Assembly (NCBI RefSeq): GCF_016808335.1
Contig: NC_053140.1
Location: forward strand, 30,560,086 to 30,624,085
Reading direction: 5' to 3'
DNA: 64,000 nt
Source of the DNA: Panicum virgatum
Taxonomy: Eukaryota; Streptophyta; Magnoliopsida; Poales; Poaceae
The notes beneath the pieces were generated by a model. That model worked only from the letters and a program-made list of their open reading frames with translations, searched no databases and was not told the DNA's origin. Made by a program: the position numbers and the translations under genes. Position 1 is the stretch's first letter. Each line of letters begins with the position of its first letter. This document shows, piece by piece, positions 45,201 to 57,917 of the stretch.

Positions 45201-48200
45201 CACACGCCAGCTTCGTCTTCCTCGCGCAACCGAAGCCAAGATCCCCGGCCCCGATCGCGCCGGCCTTCCAACCACGGGCGCGCATGCCCAGGTCACCCTG
45301 CCGCCCTACAAATAGCACCCTGTGGCCCTCTGTGCCCACCATCTCGCTCAGCCGCGGCTGCCATAAACCCTAGCAGCCACCCCGTTGCACCAGAGTCCTG
45401 GCCAACCCGCGCAGGAGCACCGCCACAACGCCAGCAACCCTCCTGAAACCTTTGCCTCGGCCCTAGCCCCGTGCTGCGCCGAGATTTTCGCCGGACATCT
45501 CTCCGGTGAGTTTTCCTCGCCCGCTCGATTTCTCACCGCCGGTGGGTTTCCAACCTCATTGACCCCTCCACCGACCTCGCAGGCACACCCCGCATCGACC
45601 CGCGCCGCCCAGACGTCCGGAGGCCCCTTGCTTCGACCCGTCTCCGACCCCGTCCGAGTGCCGCCGCCCGGGCCTCGTCGCCGGCCCCCTCTGCGCCACA
45701 TCTCATCCCGTTTCCAAGCTCGGTGAGCTCTCCTAGTCCCCGCCGTGCTCTTACTCTAAGTTGTAGTTGCCGTGGCGCTCTCTAGGCCCCAGCGAGCCGC
45801 ACGCCGGCGAGCTCTGTCACGCCGAGCCGCCCCCACCGCCGCGCGCCCCTCACCGTACCCCGCAGCGCCCCACCGAGTGCCCCAGTGGCTTACTCATGCC
45901 ACGGGCATGCTCCCAGGCCAAACCACATGCCAAACCGAGCCCTGGAGCGCCAGATGGGCGAACTCCGGCGAGCTCCTAAACCGTGCCGCCGTGGGAAGTG
46001 GTCGCCGGCGTTGAGCGCCCAGGATTAGATCGTTGTTTGGTTAGATCTGAGCCGCGGGATCGTGATCCAACGGATCAGATCCGCGCGCACCCCTTCGGCC
46101 AGGCTCTTTTTCTAAAGAGACCCTCATCTTTTGCCAAATCAACCCGCAGTCCAGGCTTATTCAAAAGTATTTGCGTCTAGGTCCCGTTTTTAACGTTTTA
46201 ACCCCTGACCTTCTTTAAAATAGAACTCGCCATCCTGCTCTGGTAGATTTGCGAGTTAGACCCTAGAACGAAGGTTTAATTATGTTTTAGTCCTCGGTTT
46301 TTGCAGAAAACCCCCTGGAACTTAGTTTTTCTCGCAGATAAGCCCCTAGAACTTGTTTTTAGCCTAGATTATGCGTTTTAGCTCCGTTTTAAGCGTTCTT
46401 TACGTCCACGCGATCGTTGTAACGCGTAGAATAGTTTTAGATTAGCTTAGTGTGCTGTTTTTATGTATTGATGTACTATTTCCTAGTTTTTGTTAGTGTT
46501 TGCTTGTATGTTTATGTTGTGCTTTGTTTTTGGCCATGTGTTCGTGAGTAGACGTTGAGCTACCGGAGGAGCCCCAGTACCAGTACCCGGAGCAGCCGTC
46601 TTTCGAGCACTTTGAGCAGCAGCAGGAGCAGTACGAGGAAGGCAAGTATAACATGAACACCACCTATCACTTTTAAATACATTTTCATACTGCATTTTAA
46701 TACTGTATGCCTATAAGGACTTTCCTAGCCACTTTATATCCTTTACATATATCCTTTGGGTTGCATTTTTTTTGGTTAGTTGTGCTAGGTTGCTGCGCTA
46801 TAACACATAATGGTCCTCTTTAATTAATTTGATTAATGGTATATGCAACTTAATTCTGGGAGTGGCCCTCTGTGCTTCGTGCTTGGGTGGCTCACGTCCC
46901 GTTAAAATATGTTTTGTTAGAAACATGGTTTAGGGGGCCCGCACGGTGCTTAGTGCTTGGTTGGCCACTCTCCATAAGGACCGGTTCATAGAGCGACAAC
47001 CTGGGACAACAGCGCTACCACAAGATTGGAATGGGACGGTCTTGGCGTAATAATTAGGTCTTTTTGGTTCGGAGTAACTTACCTGCGGGGCAGGGGCGGT
47101 AAGCTTCTATGGCCCTCGTGCTGAGTGGCCTCGTCTGTGCTTCGTGTCTTGATGCCCACTAGACCTGCTCCATAGTCGCCGATCCACCCTCGCGGTTACT
47201 CCCTACCAACGAAATTCTTTGTAAAGTCCTCGTAGTGAGTTTGCTAGCCATCTCACCTGAGGAAGTGTGATGAACAACTAGCATAGCTCACGACTTGTGG
47301 GTAAAGATGTGCAACCTCTGCAGAGTGTAAAACTGGTATACTAGCCGTGCTCACGGTCATGAGCGGCCCAGATCCTCCTTTTGATTAGTGGGGTTATCTT
47401 CCTTTGACGAGGCAGGTTTCCCCGGGTGGCTTGGTTCGGTTTGGTTCTCAGTAGTTTCTTAATTAATTCTGATTAATGACTATGTAACTGGGTTAATGGT
47501 AATTCATCAACTTGTAGTAATTAGCTTTAATAAAACTTTGCCAAGAATTAAAAGCTTATGCAGTTGAGTCAGCCAACCTTAGAGCCTCATAGTTTGTGTT
47601 ATACTTGTTGAGTACAAGTTGTGTACTCACTCTTGCCTCTTCTCTACTTTTTCCTCTTGGCTACGCTACTGCTGCTTAGTTCCTGCCGACACGAGGGAGT
47701 TCGCTCAGCATTACCAGGACTACGAGGACTTCTAGGCGTTCGTCTCCCAGTCGACGTCCCTGTGGCGCCCTGCTCAGCTTCGGAGAGCTTTTATCGTATT
47801 TGTACTTCGCTTCCGCTGTATCAGACATTTTTGTCATTAATGTAATAAATAACATTCGTATTTCGATTTATTATGTCTTATTCGTGATATGTGCTGTGAT
47901 ATACTGTTCATTCTGTTGTATATACGTGTGACTTGATCCTGGCACGTATATGATTGCTCGGTTTATGTCCTTTTATAAACTGGGTGTTTCAAAGACCTCC
48001 AGGGCTTCCTGGATCAGATCGCTGTCCTCCCCGCGGTGGGTCCTGTTGCAGTCTTGGGGCCCGGTGAAGCTCCAGGCAGGATGCGACCGCTGCTTCAGAG
48101 GGGCGATCTGGCGCTTCAGGAAGTCCCCGAGCACGTGCAGCGAGGTGAGGCCGCTCTCCGCCAGCGCCCTGATCTTGCTCAGCACGGAGTCAAACTCCGA

Positions 48201-48623
48201 CGGTAGGAACGGCTTGGCCCTCCAGGACTGACGGTTGGAGGCGGGTCCTCTGGTCGGCATGACGAGGTGCTCGTTGGCTTCGCTGGTGGCGATCAACCAT
48301 TCCTTGCGCCAATCCTCCCACTTCCCGCCAGTAAGCCCGGGAATGTAGGGCGTTCGTAAATCGCTCCTCGTCTGGAAGTAGTACGCCCCCACTTCATCCT
48401 TGCCCTTCCCGGACTTCACCAGGACGAAGAAGTGGCGGAAGAGAATGACGCAGGGCCGCACCCCCATGAACATCTCTCATAAGTGGACGAAGATTGACGT
48501 CAGGAGGATGGAGTGGGGCATGAGATGCTGGAGCTGGAGGCCGAAATCCTCCAGCAGCAGCAGGAAGAATGAAGAGATCGGCAGCCCCAAGCCGATGGAA
48601 ATGTGCGAAATAAACAGCACAAA
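42286..48623 (-). pseudogene. Extra antisense ORF of the left Tat element (Transposase_28-like + coiled coil), split by a solo LTR
   Basis: Read on minus: exon 1 from the truncation at 48623 to 47997, interrupted by the solo LTR (47991-44603), resumed from 44597 to about 43850, an intron (donor GGTAAGT near 43848, acceptor TTTGCCAG near 43768), exon 2 to the TGA at 42286. Part one resembles the plant 'putative gypsy-type transposon' domain (GVRPCVILFRHFFVLVKSG, AYYFQTRSDLRTPYIPGLTG). Then a Pro/Gln/Ser-rich middle and a ~250-residue coiled coil (LEVRKLELDKLSESMHQWRQ...), ending VDFVAAYFKREPAYS. Lesions: TGA 48479-48477, TAG 43969-43967, TAG 43376-43374, shifts near 43420 and 43100, missing N-terminus. 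Function unknown. Confidence 0.82.
44603..47991. mobile_element. Solo LTR, 3.4 kb, of another gypsy family; TSD AAGAC
   Basis: Begins TGTAACACCC and ends GGTGTTTCA, flanked by AAGAC at 44598-44602 and 47992-47996. Length and ends fit a large-LTR gypsy element of chromovirus type; family inferred. It carries a GC-rich transcribed-leader-like section (about 44860-46180) and a short coding-looking stretch (about 46555-46660, QYQYPEQPSFEHFEQQQEQY, then EGKYNMN). It arose by recombination between the two LTRs of an element inserted in the antisense ORF. Other ORFs in it look like chance frames. Confidence 0.9.
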
Positions 48624-50800
48624 TACCCACAAAGACCTACCGGGCAAGCTACCCTGAACTACTCTAGGCTGTCTGAAACCAGAGTCATCTCCAAGGACTC
48701 AGGAGCTTCCCTGGGACGCTCATCTATTTATATGTCCAGTGCCATTGGTGATAGATGATCTTTCAAGTAGTTTAGGAACCTGACTGTGGCAGAACCGCCC
48801 GAATTAATCCAGCTCAAGTGCGCTAACCCTTTCCATAAAGGCAATATGGGTTAACTCGCACTTCAAACGGAGTAATCCAGCAGCGCTGTCGGGTAAAATC
48901 CCGAATAATCCACGTACGCGTCGATCAAACTCAAAGCTTGCAGAACACTCGCACGAAGGTGAGTCCAGAGATTACAATATTTCATCATTTCTGACATCAC
49001 AGAGTACATCATAAATTTATTACAAACTGAGTTTAAATTCAGAAAATACTTTTGCATCATAAAAGTATCATCAGAGTTCTTGATTTCAGCGGAAAACAAA
49101 CGATAATCTATCGACGAAACATGACGTCATGATAAAGCCCGTACATGACATCAACCATAACCCCGATGATAACACTTGAAAACAAAGCCACAAGCAAGGC
49201 TGAGTATACTAATACTCAGCAAGACTTACCCATCAATGGATATAACTTAGTCCACTTAACTAGACATGCAAGGCTTTTTGGCTGGGGGGTATGTTTTGCC
49301 GAAAAAGCAACTAATAGTAGGTCCTTGCTTTCCGATTTTGGCTTTCATAATTCTAGTTTAATTAACCATTCTAGATGAGCATCTATATCTAAACAAGCAT
49401 GTTGGAAAGAAGCATTCAAAGTAAAACCATATTATCACCATCATCTTCCACTTGTTACTCTAAGTAGCAAAAGTGTTAAGCAGTCTCATTAACGGTGAGC
49501 GGCGGCCGATTCGAATCGAGTTCTTAACCTTGCAAGGCAAGCCTAACACACACGCATGGAGTACAAAGTCACCCACGGAATATTATCCCTTTTTTCCCAT
49601 CCGTGGATCAGGGTCACCCACCTCGACTACAGAGTATGGCTACTCTGCACCCGCATGTTGGCCGCATGATGTCGGTACCCTTTAGCAGGGATACCCACTC
49701 CTTCTGCAGCAAGGCAGGACTCGCGTAGTCATCTGTAACTACACCATAAGGGGCAGAGCAGCCGGGCTCCACGGGTCAAGCTCTTACCTCACCGGGCCAA
49801 CGGCCCCGGACCCGCTCCCTGCTCTGGGACGGGTCCGGTGACGCCACGTGTCCCTGAGGAGGGGAAGCTCCGAGCCAACAGCTAAGGGCGCGGACCCCCC
49901 ATAGGGGACCGGGACCTCCTTGCATTCGTCCGGACCTCCAACGTGCGTAGAACCTACATACCGCTAGGGCAGGGTCCGGGGGCGCCACGTGTCCCGCAGG
50001 CACAGGCGCGGGCGCGAGTCTTCCGCTGGAAGACTCGCCCACCCACCACATTCAATGCGGGTGGTTGAGGCGTGCTTTGCCGCCACGGCACGTGGGGCAG
50101 CCTTTGTCAGGCCTCACTGTAGACCGCATATTACCGAGGTACACAGTGCAGCCGCATGCGCCGCACCCGCGCAGAGCCCGTCTGCCGTATTAAATGGATA
50201 CGACGGCATGACACCTTTTCATCATACCACCTATGCCGCAAGCTACACAGCCCGTTCAGCTACGCGGCAGGCAACGCCGCAAGCTACCCCCTGTCGCCGT
50301 TTCGACAAGACAGGGCATGGCTATGCCGAACGGAAGATTCCCGCGAGCAAGGAAATCCAAGAATGAGATCTCCGTCGCCTGCAATGCCATGATGTCTGTA
50401 CAGTATGTTATTTTATACTACATCGTTGGGCCCACCTGTCGGGGACTCAACGGCCATGTGCGCACCTCCCTTGAGATATAAAAGGGAGGCGCTCACTGCA
50501 CACTACAGACTCTCTCTAGACTCTCTCTAGACTGAGCTGGAGACACGCCAAGACTCTCTACACACAAGCTCGGTTTCCACTCCGAGCAACCCTGCTCTCA
50601 ACCTCTTGAGAGCACAAGCAATACAACACACAGTGGACGTAGGGTATTAAGCTACGGTGGCCCGAACCACTCTAAACCTGCTGTGTTCATCGCGTTCTTC
50701 CACCGAGATTGGGCTAATCCTAGCTAACCCCCTAGTACTCACCCTCTGGGTTTAGCTGGGTGCACTACGCCACCCGGCTGTGGGTTTGCACACCACAACA
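48624..50800. repeat. Duplicated 2.2-kb segment, right copy
   Basis: Colinear with 32667-34835, offset 15,957 bp. The left junction (48623/48624) joins the truncated Tat ORF to the flank; both copies begin with TACCCACAAAG. Confidence 0.85.
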
Positions 50801-53427
50801 CATGAGAACGATGTGCAATGTTCAAAGAGGGTGAAAGTAAAGTCCACTCGCGGTCCAATCAGGTACTCTGCTTACCGATTACCATATTTCTCGGCATATG
50901 GCTAGTACGTTCAAACGCTTAACAACTTGTACCACACACCGCGGCCTTAACATCTTTTCACTAAACAGATGGGGTCTCAACCACAAGTTCCATCCCATGA
51001 CCCCGCCCGTAACCTTATGATTGCAGTATGTGGTAAACCAGTCAAACCTATGATCTCGCGAGAGGCAGGAAACCACTCGACTTTTACCGGTCCTAATTAG
51101 CAGAGCATCTGGTCGAGCTTAACATCTAGTGTTCAAAACATGGGTACCTAGAATCATGCATCTATGGTTTCAACCAACTCCAGAAAACTTAAATGCACAG
51201 ATAAATAATGATACAACATAGATTGCATAGATTTAAAATATAGGAACATATCTAAGCATAAAAATTCACTAACTCAGATTATACTAGGAATTTCATAATT
51301 TTGTAAAGATTGCTATGCATGTATTCTGGAGATTAAAATTTAATAGCAACAACTAGACATGATATTCTCAGGACTGTAATTTTTCTATAATTAATCTATG
51401 CATATAACAGGAGATATAAAATTGATAAGTTTAACAAGTAGATACTAACTTTTATTTCTCCAGGGAGTTTTACAAGGATTCTGGGTGTCAAATTTTTACC
51501 AGTGCCTAATTTCTACCTAATCATGCTTTAGTAAAAATATGAAGCATTTTCATCACCAATAAGTTTATCAGGGAATAAAGCAATGTATATTCATGCATTA
51601 TTATTAGAACTATAAACTGTGTATTAAAGCATGTAAAAAATTTTATAGTATCTAGACACACTGATTAGTCATGGACGAAAATATCATGAGTATTCAAGCA
51701 TGATTGTTACCAGAACAAAAATAACAAATCTAGTCATAGCATAACATGCACATTTTGTATCTACAGTTCTGTTCATCAAATGGATCTCAACTTTTTTAGA
51801 CATGCATCTATGACCAAAATAGTGTTCCCCAAATATTTTCAGATTTTTCTAAACAAAGGAACTATTTATCACAAATGAAGCCTACTTAACAAGCATTAAC
51901 TCAAATATATAGCTAATCAGATCAAAAAATTTCTCAAACTTGCACAACAGTAAGGTTTTAGTGATATGCATGCAAAGAAAAAAAAATTCATACACAGAAC
52001 CTTATTATTTTTACCAGCCTTAATATATGAAGCACACTAGTAGATCTAGGAATCTTGGAGTTTTGACCTAGTTATTGATGTCAAAATGTGTTCCAATTTT
52101 TACCAAATACTAGTAACATTGCAACACACAAACTAGCCAAAAACTAGCTATAGTTATTGAGCACAACTTCTAGACATTTAGAGCCTATTTATTCTATTCT
52201 TTTTCTTGGATTAAAATGCAGACCAAAACTGAAGATGTGGATGTAACAAAACTTGTAGACATTGTTGCAAGGATTCCAAAACATTTTAGTTTGAATTTTT
52301 CTGATTTTTCTACGAATTTCTACGCATTTTCAAAGATCACTGTTTTGAAGTTCATGAACATTTTTCGCTTAGGCCCCTGAAACTTTGGTTTCTTTTAAGG
52401 GAACGTCCCTGGCTGGATTCTGGAATAGAGCAGGGGAGGGCGTGCAGATTCCCGGCGAGGAGAGTAGCCGGCGGTGGGGGCCCCGCAGGGGAGAAGAGAG
52501 AGGGCCTCAAGGGCTACCTCTGGATGGGCTCGGTTCGTCGGAAGATGGCCGGAGTGAGGCTCTCCACGGGAGCAAGCGGTCGGCGGCGGGTCTGACCGCC
52601 GGCGGCGAGGTTCTGCCGGCGCTGGGGATGGGGGGCCTGGCCTAGGAGCTTCAGTGGGTGTCGAGGAAGGCCGTGGCGAGGTCGTTTTGGCCAAAGGGGT
52701 TGCGGAGCGGCGGCGCCCCGGTGAGCTCGAGCTCACCGGCGTTAATGGAGGGGGCGGACGGCGTTCTGCGCGCGCAAGAGGATTGGGAGCCTAATTAAGG
52801 GGCTAAGAGGCTTCGTGGATAAGCAATGAGCATCCAGGGAAGGTCCATTTGGTCGGAGTGGCTCGACGGCGAGGCCAACGGCATTCACGGCGAGGTGGCA
52901 GCTCGGCGGCAGCTCTGTGCACGGCGAGGGAGGGCGTGGCGGCTTTCCAAGTGGGCTGGGGCGCGTGTCACGTGGGCGAGAAGCCAGGGAGGAGCGGAAT
53001 CGCGCGAAACCGGGGGCGTGCGTCCGAACCCGGAGTGGTTCTGCCGTCGCCGGCGTACGACACGCCGTGAGGGGAGGGAAACAGATATGTTGGCAGTGGC
53101 AGTTTCGTAATTTCCTTGAAGTTCGAATTCCAGTTCTGTAAACTTCATTTTTCTCCCTCATCTTGGCCTCGAATGAAAAACTTTTGAATATCATTATTGT
53201 TCAAAATTTCAAGATCTACAATTTTTGTTTCAAGCACTTTTTCATTTGATCAATAGTTTGAAAGTTATTTAATTTACTTGTAAATGTACATATACATATG
53301 CATATACATATATACAATTGCTTGCAAAAATAAATTTTGGTGCTTTTATTAAATTTTCTTGATCCTTTGTGCATAACATTAGTTGCTAATCTATATTTTA
53401 GTCAAATAAAAAATTTGGGTTGTCACA
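48785..53427 (-). repeat. 3' LTR of the LARD-like element (with nested solo LTR)
   Basis: About 3.5 kb without the insert. Carries frames conserved with the other LTR (50879-51076, 52385-52645), but conservation at the DNA level explains them; I do not call genes here. Confidence 0.85.
49670..50800 (+). mobile_element. Solo Tat-family LTR, TSD CATGA
   Basis: TGTCGGTACCC...CCACAACA, 1,131 bp, flanked by CATGA at 49665-49669 and 50801-50805. Homologous to the LTR at 33716-34835 and inserted at the same nucleotide of the host LTR. Confidence 0.93.
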
Positions 53428-53917
53428 GCCTACCCACTTAAAAAGAATCTCGTCCCCGAAATTCGAACGACTTAAAATGGAGAGTGTGTACATATTAAAC
53501 ATCTATGTGTGTTTAGTTTCAAAACATGATCATGATGTATGCTCGACCTATTCGTCCTCACAAAAGAAAATAACTGCCAAATAACTTTAGACTTACAGGG
53601 TCAGCACCGGTGGCATGGCACAATTTTACGGCACTCCCTATATATAACTAGACGAATAACTAGTCGTTCTTAACTTACGTACGTGTGGTTAGTGTATCTG
53701 CAGAAAATTGTCAAAACTAATATGCTAGAAGTTAACCATAAGTTAAATAGCCACCTAGTTATATACCCATAATTCCCTAGGGCTTTACGAACTAGGCACA
53801 ATCCTTAACGAACCAATGCATTTTGCAAACACAAATTTTGTGGTCAAGTTTTAAGAAACTAATTTCAAAATTTGTTGCTTTCTATGGTGCGTCGCTTTGT
53901 TCGGCTCTAATAGCAGC
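53428..53917 (-). other. 490-bp interior of the LARD-like element (PBS to PPT)
   Basis: On minus it starts GCTGCTATTAGAGCC, a degenerate initiator-Met PBS, and ends TTCGGGGACGAGATTCTTTT...AAGTGGGTAGGC, a gypsy-type polypurine region just before TGTGACAACCC. No coding capacity. Confidence 0.8.
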
Positions 53918-56900
53918 TGTGGTAGAACCACCCGAATTAATCCGGCTCAAGTGCGCTAACCCTTTCCATAAAGGCAATACGGGTTAACACGCACTTCAAA
54001 TGGAGTAATCCGGCAGCACTGTCGGGTAAAATCCCGAATAATTCACGTACACGTCGATCGAACCCAAAGCTTGTAGAACACTAGCACGAAGGCAAGTCCA
54101 GAGATTACAATATTTCATCATTTCTTAAATCACAGAGTACATCATAAATTTATTACAAACTGAGTTTAAAATAAAAAAATGCTTTTGCATCATAAAAGAT
54201 ATCATCAGAGTTCTTGATTTCAGCAGAAAACAAATGATAGTCTATCGACGAAACATGACATCACGATGAAGTCCGTACATGACATCAACCATAACCCCGA
54301 TGATAACACCTGAAAACAAAGCCACAAGTAAGGCTGAGTATACTAATACTCAGCAAGACTTACCCGTCAACGGATATAACTTAGTCCACTTAACTAGACA
54401 TGCAAGGCTTTTTGGCTGGAGGGGTTTGTTTTGCCGAAAAAGCAACTAATAGTAGGTCCTTGCTTTCCGATTTTAGCTTTCATAATTCTAGTTTAATTAA
54501 CCATTCTAGATGTGCTTCTATATCTAAACAAGCATGTTGGAAATAAGCATTCAAAGTAAAACCATATTATCACCATCATCTTCCACTTGTTACTCTATGT
54601 AGCAGAAGTGTTAAGCAGTCTCATTAACCGTGAGCGGCGACCGATTCGAATCGAGTTCTTAACTTTGCAAGGCAAACCTAACACACACGCATGGGGAACG
54701 AAGTCACCCACGCAATATTTTCCCTTTCTTTCCCGTCCGTGGATCAGGGTCACCCACCTCGACTACAGAGTACGGCTACTCTGCACCCGCATGTTGGCCG
54801 TATGAGAACGATGTGCAATGTTCAAAGAGGGTGAAAGTAAAGTCTACTCGCGGGTCCAATCAGGTACTCTGCTTACCGATTACCATATTTTTCGGCATGT
54901 GGCTAGTACGTTCAAACGCTTAACAACTTGTACGACACACTGCGGCCTTAACATCTTTTCACTAAACAGACGGGGTCTCAACCACAAGTACCATCCCGTG
55001 ACCCCGCCCATAACCTTATGATTGCAGTATGTGGTAAACCAGTCAAACCTATGATCTCGCGAGAGGCAGGAAACCACTCGACTTTTACCGGTCCTAATTA
55101 GCAGAGCATCTAGTCTAGCTTAACCTCTAGTGTTCAAAACTTGGGTACCTAGGATCATGCATCTATGGTTTCAATCAACTCCTGAAAACCTAAATGCACA
55201 TATAAATAATGATACAACATAGATTGCATAGATTTAAAATATAGGCATTAGATGCACCAGGGCTTGCCTTCCTAGTCAAATATTAGCCTTGGGCTCTTTC
55301 GAGCATTGGTTCGGGTCTTCGGCAACTTAGTTAGATTATCTCGAGCTGCATGTAGTTCATTCTTGGACTTGGCACCAACTCGTTTGTTCTGTCGATGAGA
55401 GTCGTCGCATCTATATGAATGCAAAACGTTCATGTTACAAAAATGACAACAACTTACATTTCTTTTTCTTCACTATAAAGTTGTAGCACAAGTTTTATTA
55501 TGAAATTTCTTAATTACATCTTCTTGGGCAATTGTTTATAGAGTAGTTCATAAATTTACTTTACTTCCTAAAATGAGCTGGGTTGTAGTTTTTAATTTCT
55601 AGACTAGAAATATGAGATTATTTACAAAATACACAAAAAAGCTGTAGACACAAACTGGTGCTGCAAATTTTATATCTAACAGATCATACTCTCAAGAATC
55701 TACAGTAAAAATTTCAGCAAATAACAGGAACATATCTAAGCATGAAAATTCACTAACTCAGATTATACTAGGAATTTCATAATTTTGTACATATTGCTAT
55801 GCATGTATTCTGGAGCTAAAAATTTAATAGAAACAACTAGATATGATGTTCTCAGGACTGTAATTTTTCAAGAATTAATCTATGCATATAACAGGAGATA
55901 TAAAATTGATAACTTTAACAAGTAGATAGAAACTTTTATTTCTCCAGGGAGTTTTACAAGGATTATGGATGTTAAATTTTTACCAGTGCCTACTTTCTAC
56001 CTAAGAATTCTTTAGTAAAAATATGAAGCATTGTTATCACAAATAAGTTTATCACGGAATAAAGCAATGTATATTCATGCATTATTATTAGAACTATAAA
56101 ATCTGTATTAAAGCATGTCAATATTTTTATATAGTATCTAGACACACTGATTAGTAATGGACGAAAATATCATGAGTATTCAAGCATGATTGTTACTAGA
56201 ACAAAAATAACAAATTTAGTCATAGTATAACATGCACATTTTGTATCTACAGTTCTGTTCATCAAATGGATCTCAACTTTCGTAGACATGCATCTATGAC
56301 CAAAATAGTGTTCCACAAATATTTTCAGATTTTTATAAACAAAAAAACTATTTATCACAAATGAAACCTACTTAACAAGCATTAACTCAAATATATAGCT
56401 AATCAGATCGAAAAATTTCTCAAACTTGCACAACAGTAAGGTTTTAGTGATATGCATGCAAAGGAAAAAAAATTCATACAAAGAATCTTATTATTTTTAC
56501 CAGCCTTAAAATATGAAGAACACTAGTAGATCTAGGAATCTTGGAGTTTTGACCTAGTTATTGATGTCAAAATGTGTTCAAATTTTTACCAAATACTATT
56601 AACATTGCAACACACAAACTAGCCAAAAATCAGCTATAGTTACTGAGCACAACTTCTAGAACATTTAGAGCCTATTTATTCTATTCTTTTTCTTGGATTA
56701 AAATGCAGACCAAAACTGAAGATGTGGATGTTATAAAACTTGTAGATATTATTGCAAGGATTCCAAAACATTTTATTTTGCATTTTTCTGATTTTATACG
56801 AATTTCTACGCATTTTCAAAGTTCACTGTTTTGAAGTTCATGAACATTTTTCGCTTAGGCCCCTGAAACTTTGGTTTCTTTTAAGGGAAGGTCCCTGGCT

Positions 56901-57912
56901 GGATTCTGGAACAGAGCAGGGGAGGGCGCGCCGATTCCCAGTGAGGAGAGTAGCCGGCGGTGGGGGCCCCGCAAGGGAGAAGAGAGAGGGGCTCAAGGGC
57001 TACCTCTGGGTGGGCTCGGTTCGTCGGAAGATGGCCGGAGTGAGGCTCTCCGCGGGAGCAGGCGGTCGGCGGCGGGTCTGACCGCCGGCGGCGAGGTTCT
57101 TCCAGCGCTGGGGATGGGGGGCCTAGCCTAGGAGCTTCAGTGGGTGTCGAGGAAGGCCGTGGCGAGGTCGTTTTGGCCAAAGGGGTTGCGGAGCGGCGGC
57201 GCCCCGGTGAGCTCGAGCTCACCGGCGTTAATGGAGGGGGCGGACGGCATTCTGCGCGCGCGAGAGGAATGGGAGCCTATTTAAGGGGCTAAGAGGCTTC
57301 GTGGCTAAGCAATGAGCATCCAGGGAAGGTCCATTTGGTCGGGGTGGCTCGACGGCGAGGCCAACGGCATTCATGGCGAGGTGGCAGCACGGCGGCAGCT
57401 CTGTGCATGGCGAGGGAGGGCGTGGAAGCTTTCCAAGTGGGCTGGGGCGCGTGTCGCGTGGGCGAGAAGCTAGGGAGGAGCGGAATTGCGCGAAACCGGG
57501 GGCGCGTGTCCGAACCCGGAGTGGTTCTGCCGTCGCCGGCGTACGACATGCCATGCGGGGAGAGAAACAAATATGTTGGCAGTGGCAGTTTCGTAATTTC
57601 CTTGAAGTTCGAATCCCAGTTCTATAAACTTTATTTTTCTCCCTCATCTTGGCCTCAAATGAAAAACTTTTGAATACCATTATTGTTCAAAATTTCAAGA
57701 TCTACAATTTTCGTTTCAGACACTTTTCATTTGAGCAATAGTTTGAAAGTTATTTAATTTACTTGTAAGTGTACATATACATATGCATATACATATATAC
57801 AATTGCTTGCAAAAATAAATTTTGGTGCTTTTATTAAATTTTCTTGATCCTTTGTGCATAACATTAGTTGCTAATCTATATTTTAGCCAAATTAAAAACT
57901 TGGGCTGTCACA
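53918..57912 (-). repeat. 5' LTR of the LARD-like element
   Basis: 3,995 bp, colinear with the 3' LTR apart from the extra block at 55245-55731 and the missing solo LTR. Confidence 0.85.
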
Positions 57913-57917
57913 CTGAC

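Larger units (their letters stand above)
33716..48623 (+). mobile_element. Tat-lineage Ty3/gypsy retrotransposon, 3'-truncated, with antisense ORF
   Basis: 5' LTR (33716-34835), PBS, gag-pro-RT-RNaseH-archaeal-type RNaseH-integrase on plus (34893-40836), a noncoding stretch, then an extra ORF on minus (48623-42286). Two RNase H modules and an extra ORF after integrase mark the Tat (Ogre/Retand-type) lineage. The right end stops abruptly at 48623 inside the extra ORF, joined to the second copy of the upstream flank; no 3' LTR. A 3.4-kb solo LTR interrupts the extra ORF. Confidence 0.88.
48785..57912 (-). mobile_element. Non-autonomous large-LTR retrotransposon (LARD-like), TSD CTGAC
   Basis: Two related LTRs in the same orientation (53918-57912 = 5' LTR, 48785-53427 = 3' LTR on minus) separated by only 490 bp, flanked by CTGAC at 48780-48784 and 57913-57917. 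Each LTR reads TGTGACA(A/G)CCC...GGTTCT(A/G)CCACA on minus. No gag or pol remains, so it moved in trans or lost its interior before or after insertion. The 3' LTR bears a solo Tat LTR (49670-50800); the 5' LTR has a ~487-bp block (55245-55731) absent from the 3' LTR. Confidence 0.88.

Noticed and set aside
44927..46014. GC-rich ORFs of 60-148 codons
   Set aside because: Inside the solo LTR with low-complexity Pro/Arg/Ala composition and no motif; likely leader sequence.
52385..53194. ORFs conserved between 52385-53194 and 56871-57680
   Set aside because: Both stretches lie in the paired LTRs, so DNA-level identity explains conservation; no domain is present and frames differ by indels.
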